NCBI GenBank assembly: GCA_947478475.1
Contig: CANJWD010000001.1
Location: forward strand, 1 to 64,000
DNA length: 64,000 nt
Source: Enterobacterales bacterium
Lineage (GTDB): Bacteria > Pseudomonadota > Gammaproteobacteria > Enterobacterales > Enterobacteriaceae
Direction: 5' to 3'
Shown: positions 11,754 through 21,355 of the stretch, piece by piece
Layout of the letters: every line of letters starts with the position of its first letter
Position numbering within the stretch: the stretch's first letter is position 1
The notes under the pieces: model-generated
The model's database searches: none
Told to the model about the DNA's origin: nothing
The model's input: only the letters and a program-made list of their open reading frames with translations
Position numbers and translations under genes: made by a program

Positions 11754-12449
11754 GGCACTGTTAATAAAGTAGTTGAAAGGCCTTAAGACAGGTAATAGCG
11801 AAGAAAGAGAAAAAAGTGACGGCCAGTTTATCAAAACGCAGGGCCAGCCAGCCCCGTGGCGGCGCGGAATGACCGGATGTTTTCCGCTATCACGAATACG
11901 CTTTCTGATATTGTAAAAATTGTACCCTTTGTCGGTTATCACGTACCTGGTATCTTGCCAGTTTCCTGTTGCCCATCGTTCAGAAAACACCTTCATATCT
12001 GTCCGCTGACCCTCAGACAGACAGGTTCCCCGCAAATAATCGCCTGAAAGACCGACATGGTTTTTTGTGCGATGTAACGCGACTGTCGTGCTGTCCACCC
12101 ATGTACAATCGATGAGTCGTTTATTTTTTTGCTGTAGCTGATAAAGCAGATGCCAGAACAGGCCGTTTTCACTCCAGCGCTTAAAACGGGTGTAAATAGT
12201 ATGCCAGTTTCCGTAAAACGAAGGCAGGTCACGCCAGGGTATACCTGTTCTCAACAGGCAAAATGCAGCGCAAAAAAATTGATAATGGCTAATTTTTTCT
12301 GGCCTGCCAGGACGTTTGTTGCCTGATAATGAGAGGCTCAATATTTTTTATAAAATCCGCTTCCTCAATCGGGTAATGTCTCTCTTTCATTTTTTAAACG
12401 TTGCTAAAAAATAAAATGTTACCTTGAAATGTACTTTGTTAACAGTGCC
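11754..12449 (-). mobile_element. IS5-family element, internally deleted, with both ends kept
   Basis: Perfectly placed 18-bp terminal inverted repeats with one mismatch mark the ends: GGCACTGTTAATAAAGTA at 11754-11771 and the complement of GGCACTGTTAACAAAGTA at 12432-12449. Inside, a transposase gene reads on the minus strand from an ATG at 12390 (MKERHYPIEEADFIKNIEP) and needs a frameshift near 12340 to go on as LSGNKRPGRPEK. It keeps WVDSTTVALHRTKNH and YVITDKGYNF but jumps after HPVIPRR straight to LALRFDKLAVTFF, with a stop at 11761-11763. The piece carrying the last catalytic Glu is missing. The element is thus dead by itself, but its ends could still be moved by a related transposase. 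Confidence 0.85.
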
Positions 12450-12672
12450 ATTGCTATATGAGGAAGATCCCGACCAGAAAATCGGCGTGCTGTAAGCGGC
12501 CCGTAAACCCAGAAACTACGTTACGTAGCCGTCTGGATATCACAGCTTTGAATGTCAGGAAACCGAGGGATGCCGCTCTTCTCTTCGCTGGAAATTCTCC
12601 GCTGGAAATTCTCCGTGGAAGCTCTTCGCTGAAAGAAAAAACAGCACTTTTTGCCTGGCTTGTGTAGTGAGG
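12450..12672. other. Spacer with a perfect 14-bp tandem duplication
   Basis: No gene is seen between the IS5 end and yejM. The unit GCTGGAAATTCTCC is present twice in a row at 12587-12600 and 12601-12614. An open frame on the plus strand (12458-12667) has no recognisable content. Confidence 0.6.
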
Positions 12673-14412
12673 TTAATCAGCGATGAAACGTTTTACATCA
12701 GTTAAAACCTGAAGCAGCAGGGCCAAGTGAGGTTTTTCATTTTTGATTTGATTGCCCTGAAAATCAAAAAGTTGGTAAGTCCCGTTATTATCGAGTACCA
12801 GAGTTTGAGTTGGCATAGTAATAATCAGCGTACCATTTTCACCAGTGACCATCCAGTTATGCTTACGACTCGCTGCAAACAGATCTTCTCCTTGCGAATA
12901 ATCGGAGGGTGAATTTTTTACATATAATAATTTTTGCATTAACGTGGTCATTATATCTTCATGACTGGTAAATTTGTTTATCTTTTGCGCAGGTATATCA
13001 GGCCAGTGAATGAGTAACGGAGTCCGCAATTGCTGACGACTAAAATTGTCGATCGCCCTTCCGTTATTAGCACCATTATCGTTAACGGCCGTAATAATAA
13101 TAACCGTATTATTTGAGATACCTTTTTTTTCTATCGTATTGAGTATGGCGGCAATTTGATCATCAATGCCGTGAGCATTACCATGCTGCTCCGCTGCCGT
13201 TGCCTGCATCCCGTTACCATGCAGGTTAATATAGGAAAACCATGGAATGCTGACATCACAATGGGTTATCCATTTTTGCCATTGTAAAGCTGTCTGCCAG
13301 TTGCTCTGTTTTAACGGGGCAGGTAATGAGAAATCAGCCAGCAATGCCTGGCGATAAAGTGGTGTATCGAAACCATCGGACGAGAAAAAACCAAACTGAT
13401 AACCTCGCGCACTCAGGGCAATGATTAATTCAGAAGGCCGCCGCGCCGCGAGGATACCGTCCAGATAGGCTGAGGAAATACCATAAAACAGGCTAAGCAG
13501 GCCAGTATCTTTCCTGTAACCCGAATTATAATGGCTGGTAAATTCAATACCGGAGTTAGCAAAATTTACTAATGTCGGCATACTTTTTAATGTTATGGGG
13601 CTGCCCGGTCCGTCAATCACAACCATCAATAAATTGTAGTGGCTGGCGGATTCGTTAAAAGTGACAGTACTGAGTGGATATTCAACAGCAAGCGCTGCCG
13701 GATCACCAAATTGTGCCAGTTTGCGCTGGTATTCGTGCTTATCAAGTAGTCTGTGTTTTTCCAGAAATGTACGGGCAGTCATAGGATGAGAGAGAGGAAA
13801 TTTGTTCTTCTGCATGGTGATTGGGCGGTAGAAATTGGCGTCTGCCCAGATATAGAGCAAATGAGTGGCCAAAAAAGCGCTGATAAATAGTACGGCCAGT
13901 GATTTCCCCAGCCGATAGCGACGAAGCCAGCGCAGCTTCTGCCAGCACCAGGCACCAAACGTCATTTCCAGCAAAAAAATGACTGGCGCACAAATAAACA
14001 TCAACTGCCAGTCGCGGGCCAGTTCGCTTTGCTCTGGATTAACCACTAACTCCCAGACAAACGGACTAAGATGTAAATAAAAACGGGTAAAAATTTCGCT
14101 GTCGACCAGTAACAGGGTCAGCCCTGTGGTCGCAATAACGGCAGAAAAAACGCGCAGCCAGCGCTGAGACATCACCACAAACGTGAGCGGAAATATTATC
14201 AACAAATAAGCGGTGAATACGATAAAACTGAAATGCCCCAGCAGACTGCTAATGGCATAAATGCGGCCCGGCAACGAAGCCGGCCAGTCGGAGACAAAAA
14301 GGTAGCGACTGCCCAGTACCAGGGTGAATAGTATATTGAACAGGGCAAACCAGTGCCCCCAACTAATCATCCGGGAAACTTTTTCACGGTAGCGCTGACG
14401 GTTTATCACCAT
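12673..14412 (-). CDS. yejM: Inner-membrane LPS regulator YejM (PbgA/LapC)
   Basis: YejM senses lipopolysaccharide on the periplasmic side and, through LapB, protects LpxC from FtsH, setting the rate of lipid A synthesis. The 579-residue length fits (586 in E. coli). The start QRYREKVSRMISWGHWFALFN and the five-span membrane part (residues about 20-185) match, followed by a sulfatase-like periplasmic domain with FYGISSAYLDGIL, FFSSDGFDTPLYRQALL and the C-terminal LVLDNNGTYQLFDF. The metal-site Thr region is not conserved, as in other YejM. yejK and yejL, the usual upstream neighbours, are missing here. Confidence 0.96.
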   Translation of the reverse strand: MVINRQRYREKVSRMISWGHWFALFNILFTLVLGSRYLFVSDWPASLPGRIYAISSLLGHFSFIVFTAYLLIIFPLTFVVMSQRWLRVFSAVIATTGLTLLLVDSEIFTRFYLHLSPFVWELVVNPEQSELARDWQLMFICAPVIFLLEMTFGAWCWQKLRWLRRYRLGKSLAVLFISAFLATHLLYIWADANFYRPITMQKNKFPLSHPMTARTFLEKHRLLDKHEYQRKLAQFGDPAALAVEYPLSTVTFNESASHYNLLMVVIDGPGSPITLKSMPTLVNFANSGIEFTSHYNSGYRKDTGLLSLFYGISSAYLDGILAARRPSELIIALSARGYQFGFFSSDGFDTPLYRQALLADFSLPAPLKQSNWQTALQWQKWITHCDVSIPWFSYINLHGNGMQATAAEQHGNAHGIDDQIAAILNTIEKKGISNNTVIIITAVNDNGANNGRAIDNFSRQQLRTPLLIHWPDIPAQKINKFTSHEDIMTTLMQKLLYVKNSPSDYSQGEDLFAASRKHNWMVTGENGTLIITMPTQTLVLDNNGTYQLFDFQGNQIKNEKPHLALLLQVLTDVKRFIAD

Positions 14413-14591
14413 AGTTGAAACAAAAATCCTGGTAAAAAATTAACCTGCTCTGAATCTTCAGTTAACGATGCCCGAACTGTTTTCGCAAAAAAAATTACCA
14501 ATACATATATGCTGTGCTGACGAAAACATCACGTCACAGAGAGTATTATTTTTCCGCTTCCGCTATGTTTTACTGACGAAACGCAATACAG

Positions 14592-14625
14592 AGACTGAAT
14601 ACGCAGACTGAATACGGAGACTGAG
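14592..14625. repeat. 13-bp tandem repeat, about 2.6 copies
   Basis: AGACTGAATACGC at 14592-14604, AGACTGAATACGG at 14605-14617, then a partial AGACTGAG. It lies in the 286-bp spacer between yejM and rplY, where no gene is seen and where yejK/yejL would be expected in other enterics. Confidence 0.8.
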
Positions 14626-14698
14626 AAGAGAGACGGTGCGCCAGACCTGAGAACGACACACCATTCACTCAATAGACTGGGCATTTTATTGGGCTGAG

Positions 14699-14983
14699 CT
14701 AAACACGCAGGAAGTCGATATGCGCCAGTTTCGGCTTAAACGGATGGCGCTGCACAGCCTGTACCTTAACTTTGGTGATTTTATCATCGATAACCAGGGT
14801 GAGCACATTGCCATAAAATTCCGGCTTGACTTCCATATTTTTGGTAGTGTCGTGATCAAGCGTAATAGCGACCGGTGCCTCTTCGCCACCGTAGACGATT
14901 GCCGGAAACTTGCCCGCGGCGCGCAGGCGGCGGCTCGCACCTTTACCCTGCTCTTTACGAATTTCTGTATTGATAGTGAACAT
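14699..14983 (-). CDS. rplY: 50S ribosomal protein L25
   Basis: L25 binds the loop E region of 5S rRNA. The short 94-residue enteric form is seen, without the CTC C-terminal domain. Landmarks are the start [28 protein letters not shown], and the end [13 protein letters not shown]. The gene stands alone; its upstream leader carries a fresh 15-bp duplication. Confidence 0.97.
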   Translation of the reverse strand: MFTINTEIRKEQGKGASRRLRAAGKFPAIVYGGEEAPVAITLDHDTTKNMEVKPEFYGNVLTLVIDDKITKVKVQAVQRHPFKPKLAHIDFLRV

Positions 14984-15242
14984 GATTTTTCTCTGTTAAA
15001 AAATACTCTGTTAAAAAATACCCAGCTAAAAATCACTCGCCCGGTGATTTTATTTCATTGAAGTAATACGTAACGGCAACTTTGGCGGCATTCTAACGGA
15101 ATGCCAGACGCACGGCAAACGGATCTTCGGCAATCAGATCAAAAGCACTTTGGCGATCAAAAGTACTTTGGAATTAATGGACAATTTTTAACACTATCCG
15201 AAGAGTCATGCGCTGTATCTGTGCAGCAAAAAATCTGTACAG
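14984..15242. other. rplY leader and spacer with two tandem duplications
   Basis: No gene is seen. A perfect 15-bp duplication (TCTGTTAAAAAATAC at 14992-15006 and 15007-15021) sits directly before the rplY start, and a second of 18 bp (GATCAAAAGCACTTTGGC at 15137-15154, imperfect copy at 15155-15172) lies further up. The rplY promoter should be in this stretch. Confidence 0.6.
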
Positions 15243-15290
15243 CAAAAAAACGAGGCCGCGCGCTTTGCATAACATGCCGCGCGGCCTCGT
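15243..15290 (-). terminator. Rho-independent terminator downstream of the RhoGAP-domain gene
   Basis: A perfect GC-rich stem, CGAGGCCGCGCG at 15251-15262 pairing with its complement at 15278-15289, extended by an A-T pair. Read on the minus strand it is followed by a run of seven T (the A-run at 15244-15250). It lies 40 bp after the stop of the gene at 15330, so that gene has its own transcript end. Confidence 0.9.
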
Positions 15291-15329
15291 CAGGGTTTGA
15301 AATTAGAGGTAACTGCAACTCCGGCTATC

Positions 15330-16328
15330 TTATTCTGTAACAGCAGGTTTATTCCAGTTTGCCAGAATTATTTTCGTGAAATTATTTTGCTCTGAAGTCT
15401 GCTCCTTGGCCTTAGCCATGTCAGTTATGTCAGGCAATTTTGTGAACAATGATAGCCCCAATGACAGCTGAACAGAGCTTTGAGTAAATCCCTCCTTATT
15501 ATTATCAGGCGCACTTCTATAGGTGTCAGCCAAAAAATCCATCAGCTGGTTAAATTGTGTTTGTTCATGCTCAGGTAATAGCTCAACTGCTGTTTTTAAT
15601 ATACTAGCTGCCTGATTAGGATCATTTTTCATCTTCTGAAATATAGCGGTATCAATAGGTGAGCACTCTCTCAACTCTGTTTTGACTATCGAACAGTAGG
15701 CATGTATGTTTTGGTTTATCGTTACGTTTTCGTCATCTGTTAACTTTTCTTTCATTTTGACGCTTAGTCCGTTCTCGGTGGCTAACTCTGCCCTAAGAGC
15801 GCTTATCGTAGCTGCGCTACCAGGTTTCCGAAATAATCCATCAGTATTACGATTATTAATCGTATCTTTGATGATCTCGCAGAGATCATTCATATTTTTG
15901 ATTTTCTGCTGCGGTGTCAGTGTCGGCGTTGCGGCAGTTTTAGTCATACTTTCCGCACTGCTGGCCTTCCCGGAACCGCCGCCGAAGATGTCGTCCACAT
16001 TTTTGTCACGCTGTGCCTCTTTCGCAGCAGCGTTAGCCGAATTTTCCGCACTGCTGGCCTGCCCGCCACTACGCACCCCAGTGAAACTGGAAAAAAAACT
16101 TTTTGCACTATCTCTGAAGGCATCACTTATCTGCACCATCACCTTCACCATATTTGATATGGTCAGCGGCTTGCCCATGGCGGTATTGATAATAGAACGT
16201 ATACTGCTAAATAATCCCTGCGGTTTAGCTTTGTCATTCGCAGCGCCACCATCGGTACCTGCAATAACAGTAGTAGTCATTGCTCTGGGCGTATTTCCCA
16301 CTGGTCCCATCATAATCATATCCCCCAT
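15330..16328 (-). CDS. Protein with eukaryotic-type RhoGAP domain, putative host-directed effector
   Basis: A 332-residue protein. Residues 1-80 have weak amphipathic helices and no signal peptide; 85-140 are a Gly/Ser/Ala-rich linker with an (S/A)SSAE motif twice (91-95, 122-126). Residues about 142-300 read as a RhoGAP domain: helix LCEIIKDTINN, then DGLFRKPGS with the arginine finger at 167, Lys 216 and Arg 220 in IVKTELRE at the spacing seen in the family's LLKxxLRELP helix, the helix ELLPEHEQTQFNQLMDFLA, and Asn 276/277-Lys 278 where the family has its conserved N-K. RhoGAP domains speed GTP hydrolysis by Rho, Rac or Cdc42, which bacteria lack, so an exported role in a eukaryotic host is inferred. 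This fold differs from the YopE/ExoS/SptP GAPs. The first ATG has no ribosome site; an ATG at 16313 has GGGGG eight bases upstream and may be the true start. The neighbours, rplY and transketolase, are housekeeping. Confidence 0.75.
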   Translation of the reverse strand: MGDMIMMGPVGNTPRAMTTTVIAGTDGGAANDKAKPQGLFSSIRSIINTAMGKPLTISNMVKVMVQISDAFRDSAKSFFSSFTGVRSGGQASSAENSANAAAKEAQRDKNVDDIFGGGSGKASSAESMTKTAATPTLTPQQKIKNMNDLCEIIKDTINNRNTDGLFRKPGSAATISALRAELATENGLSVKMKEKLTDDENVTINQNIHAYCSIVKTELRECSPIDTAIFQKMKNDPNQAASILKTAVELLPEHEQTQFNQLMDFLADTYRSAPDNNKEGFTQSSVQLSLGLSLFTKLPDITDMAKAKEQTSEQNNFTKIILANWNKPAVTE

Positions 16329-16546
16329 ATTGCATTGTAATTAGAATAGAAAATCATCATTCACTCATATGATTTAATAGTACATAACTTATACAAAATA
16401 ACTACTATATAACGCTTATAATAAATTTATTAAAAAATCATTAACATCATCCCTGTGACAGGATAGTGCGTTTTAATCATTGCGCTGGTTGCACCGGGTC
16501 TGAGAAAATAGCTGTCAGACGCTTATTTATCCCTGACGGAGTCGCT
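16329..16546. promoter_or_regulatory. Divergent promoter region, RhoGAP gene and transketolase
   Basis: AT-rich 218-bp spacer between two divergent genes. It must hold both promoters, but I cannot assign -35/-10 boxes with confidence. No gene is seen. Confidence 0.4.
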
Positions 16547-18550
16547 ATGTTCGATCGTAAATCACTGGCCAATGCCATCCGTGTCCTGAGTATGGATGCC
16601 GTGCAGCAGGCCAATTCCGGCCATCCTGGTGCCCCAATGGGGATGGCCGATATTGCCGAAGTGTTGTGGCGCGACTATCTGAAGCATAACCCCGGCAATC
16701 CGCGCTGGTTTGATCGTGATCGTTTTGTGCTTTCAAATGGCCATGGATCGATGCTGCTCTACAGTCTGTTGTATCTAAGTGGTTACGATTTACCGCTGGA
16801 GCAGTTAAAGAATTTCCGCCAGTTGCATTCCAAAACGCCAGGGCACCCGGAATATGGCTGTACTCCGGGAGTGGAAACCACTACCGGCCCGCTGGGACAG
16901 GGTCTTGCTAATGCAGTGGGATTTGCCATTGCCGAGCGCACGCTGGGCGCACAGTTTAACCGCCCAGGCTATAAGATTATTGATCATCACACCTATGTAT
17001 TTGTGGGCGATGGCTGCCTGATGGAGGGCATCTCCCACGAGGTGTGCTCGCTGGCCGGCACCCTGAAGCTCGGCAAACTGACCGCGTTTTATGATGACAA
17101 CGGTATCTCTATCGATGGCCATGTAAGTGGCTGGTTTACCGATGACACCGCAGCGCGTTTTGAAGCCTATGGCTGGCATGTGGTACGTGATATCGACGGG
17201 CATGATGCTTTGGCGATAGGGGCAGCGATTGAACAGGCCCGTCAGATCAACGATAAACCCTCGCTACTTATCTGTAAAACCGTTATTGGTTTTGGCTCGC
17301 CCAATAAAGCCGGCGGCCATGACGTGCACGGTGCGCCGCTGGGTGAAACTGAAATCGCCGCAACCCGCCAGGCGCTGGGCTGGCGCTGGCCCGCTTTTGA
17401 CATCCCGGTGGAAATCCGCGGTGCCTGGGACGCCAGGGCCTCAGGCCTGACAAAAGAAGCTGCATGGAACGGGCTTTTTGCTGCTTATAAGAGTAGCTAT
17501 CCCACGCTTGCGGCGGAATTGACGCGGCGCATCAACGGTATACTGCCTGAACACTGGGCGATGCAGGCTGACCAGTTTATCGCCCAGTTACAGGCTAATC
17601 CGGCAAACATCGCCAGCCGTAAAGCATCACAAAATACACTGGAAAAATTTGCGCCGTTATTGCCAGAGCTGCTGGGCGGTTCTGCTGATCTGGCGCCCAG
17701 TAACCTGACTTTGTGGTCTGGCTCTCGCCCTCTGATGGAAGATATCGCCGGCAACTATCTGCACTACGGCGTGCGTGAGTTTGGCATGTCAGCAATAATG
17801 AACGGACTCGCGCGGCACGGGGGGTTTATCCCTTATGGCGCCACCTTTCTGACCTTTGTTGACTATGCACGTAATGCGGTCCGTATGGCAGCATTAATGA
17901 AGATTCGCACTATTTTTGTCTATACCCACGACTCCATTGGCCTGGGTGAAGATGGCCCGACTCATCAGCCGGTTGAGCAAACTGCCAGCCTGCGCCTTAC
18001 CCCTAATATGAGCACCTGGCGGCCCTGTGATCAGGTGGAGTCTGCGGTGGCCTGGCGCTGTGCCATTGAGCGCGATGAGGGCCCGACGGCGCTTATTTTT
18101 TCCAGGCAAACGCTGCCGCAACAGCCACGCACGGCGCTGCAACTGGCCAGTATCAAACGGGGCGCTTATGTACTGCGGGAGTGTGCCAGTACACCAGAAC
18201 TCATCCTGATAGCCACTGGCTCGGAGGTTGAGCTGGCAGTGGCTGCCAGCAAGCAACTTAGCGCGGCGGGCTGGCAGGTACGGGTAGTATCCATGCCTGC
18301 GACGGATATTTTCGACAAACAGGATGCCGCTTACCGCGAGTCGGTGCTGCCAGCTGCAGTGCAGACGCGCCTGGCGGTTGAGGCCGGCATTTCAGACTAC
18401 TGGTATAAATACGTCGGGCTTCAGGGCGCGGTGCTGGGAATGACAACCTTTGGCGAATCTGCCCCGGCAGAGCAGTTGTTTCAGGCGTTCGGTTTTACAA
18501 CAGAAAACGTGGTGGCGCGCGCGCTGGCGTTACTAACAACACGGCGCTGA
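16547..18550 (+). CDS. tktB: Transketolase (TktB-like)
   Basis: Thiamine diphosphate enzyme of the non-oxidative pentose phosphate pathway that moves two-carbon units between sugar phosphates. The ATG at 16547 is chosen because the product then starts like transketolases ([20 protein letters not shown]) and CGGAG lies upstream; an open frame extends further up without support. 667 residues. The ThDP motif [12 protein letters not shown]...N is seen near residue 155, the catalytic Glu region [10 protein letters not shown] near 405, and [20 protein letters not shown] near 465. It stands alone; no talA/talB is beside it. Whether it is tktA or tktB by descent is not certain. Confidence 0.9.
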   Translation: MFDRKSLANAIRVLSMDAVQQANSGHPGAPMGMADIAEVLWRDYLKHNPGNPRWFDRDRFVLSNGHGSMLLYSLLYLSGYDLPLEQLKNFRQLHSKTPGHPEYGCTPGVETTTGPLGQGLANAVGFAIAERTLGAQFNRPGYKIIDHHTYVFVGDGCLMEGISHEVCSLAGTLKLGKLTAFYDDNGISIDGHVSGWFTDDTAARFEAYGWHVVRDIDGHDALAIGAAIEQARQINDKPSLLICKTVIGFGSPNKAGGHDVHGAPLGETEIAATRQALGWRWPAFDIPVEIRGAWDARASGLTKEAAWNGLFAAYKSSYPTLAAELTRRINGILPEHWAMQADQFIAQLQANPANIASRKASQNTLEKFAPLLPELLGGSADLAPSNLTLWSGSRPLMEDIAGNYLHYGVREFGMSAIMNGLARHGGFIPYGATFLTFVDYARNAVRMAALMKIRTIFVYTHDSIGLGEDGPTHQPVEQTASLRLTPNMSTWRPCDQVESAVAWRCAIERDEGPTALIFSRQTLPQQPRTALQLASIKRGAYVLRECASTPELILIATGSEVELAVAASKQLSAAGWQVRVVSMPATDIFDKQDAAYRESVLPAAVQTRLAVEAGISDYWYKYVGLQGAVLGMTTFGESAPAEQLFQAFGFTTENVVARALALLTTRR

Positions 18551-18577
18551 CCACGCAAATCTAAGCGGAGTGCTCTA

Positions 18578-18607
18578 TTATTTAATCACCCGTTATTTAA
18601 CCACCCG
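18578..18607. repeat. 15-bp tandem duplication over the sspB stop codon
   Basis: TTATTTAATCACCCG at 18578-18592 and TTATTTAACCACCCG at 18593-18607. The sspB stop codon lies at the join, so the duplication copied the final codons and the stop without changing the protein. Confidence 0.85.
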
Positions 18608-19099
18608 TAGTACCGGAGGGGCCCGGTGCGGCGGCAGTGGATCATCATCGTTATTATCAGGATTCTCTCTGTTGTCCACCCCTTCATCCATGCGGGGGCT
18701 CTTCGCAACCAGTGCTAATCCGTCCGCATCCGGTTGTTCCGTTACTTCGGGCCGGTCGTCACAATGAAGGTCATAATCAGCAGGTTCAAACACTGTTCCG
18801 GCACCGTTTTCGCGGGCATAAATTGCTAAAATGGAAGCCATGGGGAGCGTTATATGGCGCGAAATGCCACCAAAACTGGCGTCAAAACACACATCATGCT
18901 GGCCTAATGAGAGGTTAGCCGCAGCCGATGGTGCTATATTCAGCACAACCCGACCATCGCGTGCTAAATCCATCGGCACCATCACACCCGGACAGCTGAT
19001 ATCTGCCACAACATGAGGTGTGAGATGATTTTCAAGCAACCAGTAATAAAACGCACGCAGCAGGTGAGGACGGCGCGGAGACATAGGTGATATCGACAT
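18593..19099 (-). CDS. sspB: ClpXP adaptor SspB
   Basis: SspB hands ssrA-tagged proteins to ClpXP. The ATG at 19099 is chosen because SspB proteins begin with a Thr/Ser-Pro-Arg-Arg-Pro block (here MSPRRPHLLRAFYYWLLENH); the open frame extends 15 codons further up. 168 residues. The substrate-binding domain spans about 1-110, with NIAPSAAANLSLG and SILAIYARENGAGTVFEP; an acidic tail leads to the ClpX-binding tip APPVLRVVK, which is intact. sspA lies 13 bp upstream on the same strand; clpX and clpP are also in the window. Confidence 0.95.
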   Translation of the reverse strand: MSISPMSPRRPHLLRAFYYWLLENHLTPHVVADISCPGVMVPMDLARDGRVVLNIAPSAAANLSLGQHDVCFDASFGGISRHITLPMASILAIYARENGAGTVFEPADYDLHCDDRPEVTEQPDADGLALVAKSPRMDEGVDNRENPDNNDDDPLPPHRAPPVLRVVK

Positions 19100-19112
19100 A
19101 GTGATCAATCTT

Positions 19113-19748
19113 CTAGGTACGTGGACGCATTTCGCGCTCAGCATCCGTTAAAGAGGCCAGGAATGCATTGCGTTCAAAGATACGCGTCATATAGTCTTTG
19201 ACTTCACTGAACCCGGCCCCCGTCAGTTCAATACCCAGCACGGGCAGACGCCATAACAATGGAGCAATATAGCAGTCAACCAGGCTAAACTCTTCGCTCA
19301 TAAAACAGGGTGATTCGTTGAATATAGGTGCGATGGCCAGTAACTCCTCACGCAACTGCTTACGTGCAGCATCAGACCGCTGAACGTTACCCTGCTCAAT
19401 GGTCTGCAACAAGGAATACCAATTTTTTTCAATGCGATACATCATCAGACGGCTGCCACCCCGAGCTACCGGATAAACCTGCATCAAGGGCGGATGGGGG
19501 AAGCGCTCATCAAGATATTCCATTATGATACGTGATTCGTACAGTACTAATTCGCGATCCACGAGCGTTGGTACCGTACGGTAGGGGTTCAGATCGATCA
19601 AATCCTGTGGCAGATTGTCCGCTTCCACCTGCTCAATTTCAACACTGACACCTTTTTCTGCCAAAACAATCCGGACTTGATGGCTAAAAATATCGGTCGG
19701 GCTGGAAAACAGCGTCATTACCGAACGTTTATTGGCAGCGACGGCCAT
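19113..19748 (-). CDS. sspA: Stringent starvation protein A (RNA polymerase-associated)
   Basis: SspA has a glutathione S-transferase fold but acts on sigma-70 RNA polymerase, altering transcription under starvation and acid stress. The ATG at 19748 gives the standard start AVAANKRSVMTLFSSPTDI and 211 residues (212 in E. coli). The thioredoxin-like half holds DLNPYRTVPTLVDRELVLYES and IIMEYLDERFPHPPL; the helical half has FSLVDCYIAPLLWRLP. It is the first gene of sspA-sspB. Confidence 0.96.
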   Translation of the reverse strand: MAVAANKRSVMTLFSSPTDIFSHQVRIVLAEKGVSVEIEQVEADNLPQDLIDLNPYRTVPTLVDRELVLYESRIIMEYLDERFPHPPLMQVYPVARGGSRLMMYRIEKNWYSLLQTIEQGNVQRSDAARKQLREELLAIAPIFNESPCFMSEEFSLVDCYIAPLLWRLPVLGIELTGAGFSEVKDYMTRIFERNAFLASLTDAEREMRPRT

Positions 19749-19981
19749 GAAAACCTCCAGGTTATCCGGAAAATAAAACGAAAAAAACAACCCGCCACGC
19801 CGCGACAGCCCGGAAAAACGGAAAAAAGTAGCGGTCAGTTTTACAAATTCTGTCTGTAGTTCTGTAATTGTGGCAAGAGTAGTGCAGAAATTTCATCTTC
19901 GTTCTGAACAGGTTGCAGTCAATGGCACTGGCTGTTCATCGATGACAATTGTTATGTTCTACAATAATATTAAAAAAAGGA

Positions 19982-20006
19982 AAAACCCAGCGTTTCACTG
20001 GGTTTT
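19982..20006 (-). terminator. Rho-independent terminator of rplM-rpsI
   Basis: Stem AAAACCCAG (19982-19990), seven-base loop, CTGGGTTTT (19998-20006), placed 26 bp after the rpsI stop on the minus strand. On that strand the stem is followed by TTTTCCTTTTTTT, a fair T-rich tail. Confidence 0.85.
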
Positions 20007-20031
20007 AATATCAGCATAAAGCAGCAATTCA

Positions 20032-20439
<408 letters not shown>

Positions 20440-20868
20440 TTAAATGTCCAAAACTTGCGGTTGCTGCGCCGCGTGATTGTGTTTCGTGCCCGCATAAACT
20501 TTGAGTTTACGGTACATTGCACGGCCCAGCGGGCCTTTCGGCAGCATGCCTTTAACCGCTATCTCTATCACACGCTCAGGGTGGCGGGTAATCATCTCTC
20601 TGAAGGTGGTTTGTTTTATTCCACCCACATAACCTGTGTGGCGATAATACACTTTGTCAGTACGCTTCTTGCCTGTTACAGCAATTTTCTCTGCATTCAG
20701 GACAATGAGGTAATCCCCGGTATCAACATGTGGAGTATATTCTGCTTTATGTTTGCCGCGCAGCCGACGGGCCAGTTCAGTGGCAAGCCGGCCTAAGGTC
20801 TTACCGCCCGCATCGACAACATACCAGTCACGTTTTACGGTTTCTGATTTAGCTGTAAAAGTTTTCAT
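20440..20868 (-). CDS. rplM: 50S ribosomal protein L13
   Basis: L13 is an early-assembly protein of the large subunit. 142 residues, exactly the enteric length. Landmarks are [34 protein letters not shown], and [20 protein letters not shown]. It is first in the rplM-rpsI operon, which in E. coli is controlled by L13 binding its own mRNA; I cannot see that site here. Confidence 0.97.
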   Translation of the reverse strand: MKTFTAKSETVKRDWYVVDAGGKTLGRLATELARRLRGKHKAEYTPHVDTGDYLIVLNAEKIAVTGKKRTDKVYYRHTGYVGGIKQTTFREMITRHPERVIEIAVKGMLPKGPLGRAMYRKLKVYAGTKHNHAAQQPQVLDI

Positions 20869-21355
20869 TTAAAAGCTTACCCATTAAATAAGTTTCACGC
20901 GGGCACTTCGCCCAAGCGTTTAAAAACTATTGTGGAACTACAAGACAGACCGTTTCAGCAAAACCACGCCTTCGAACAGCCGGTGCGGACACGCATGATA
21001 TTTTAGGGGGGAACATTGTGCTGTAAACCGGGCTCGCGAGATTGTAGAGAATTTACTGACAAAAATCGACCTGTTTTTTCAGCCGGGACGGAACAAACCA
21101 GGCAGTCACTATCAAAACAATCGAAATCACTCAGGGTACACCGGGTTGGTAGTAAGATGAAGGAGAGCTCAAAGAGGAAAACGCGTGTAATTCGCTTGTT
21201 TTATTTGATATTATTCATTATTACTCTGCGATTTTTCGCTCATTTTTTTCGGGGCAGCACAGTACAGGATTGCATTATATCTTTCTTCATGGTTATATAT
21301 CGCCGCTTTCTAATAGCTGTATGGTTGTTGTTTCTAAAAATAATGGGGAAATTTT
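20869..21355. promoter_or_regulatory. Divergent spacer between rplM and the Ail/OmpX gene
   Basis: A 487-bp spacer that must hold the promoter of rplM-rpsI near 20900 and that of the porin gene further right. The right half is AT-rich with many TATTAT-like stretches. An open frame on the plus strand (21016-21474) runs through it into the porin gene in another phase and has no recognisable content. No RNA gene was seen. Confidence 0.4.

Noticed and set aside
11514-11760. Extension of the IS5 transposase frame beyond the left inverted repeat
   Set aside because: It is in the wrong phase after the internal deletion; the natural transposase end is at 11761 inside the inverted repeat.
15706-16344. 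212-codon open frame opposite the RhoGAP-domain gene, rich in hydrophobic residues
   Set aside because: It is the complement of a Ser/Ala/Gly-rich gene with its own terminator; no ribosome site or family match is seen.
16466-16546. Longer transketolase start upstream of 16547
   Set aside because: The extra residues do not resemble transketolases and the ATG at 16547 has a ribosome site and the family start.
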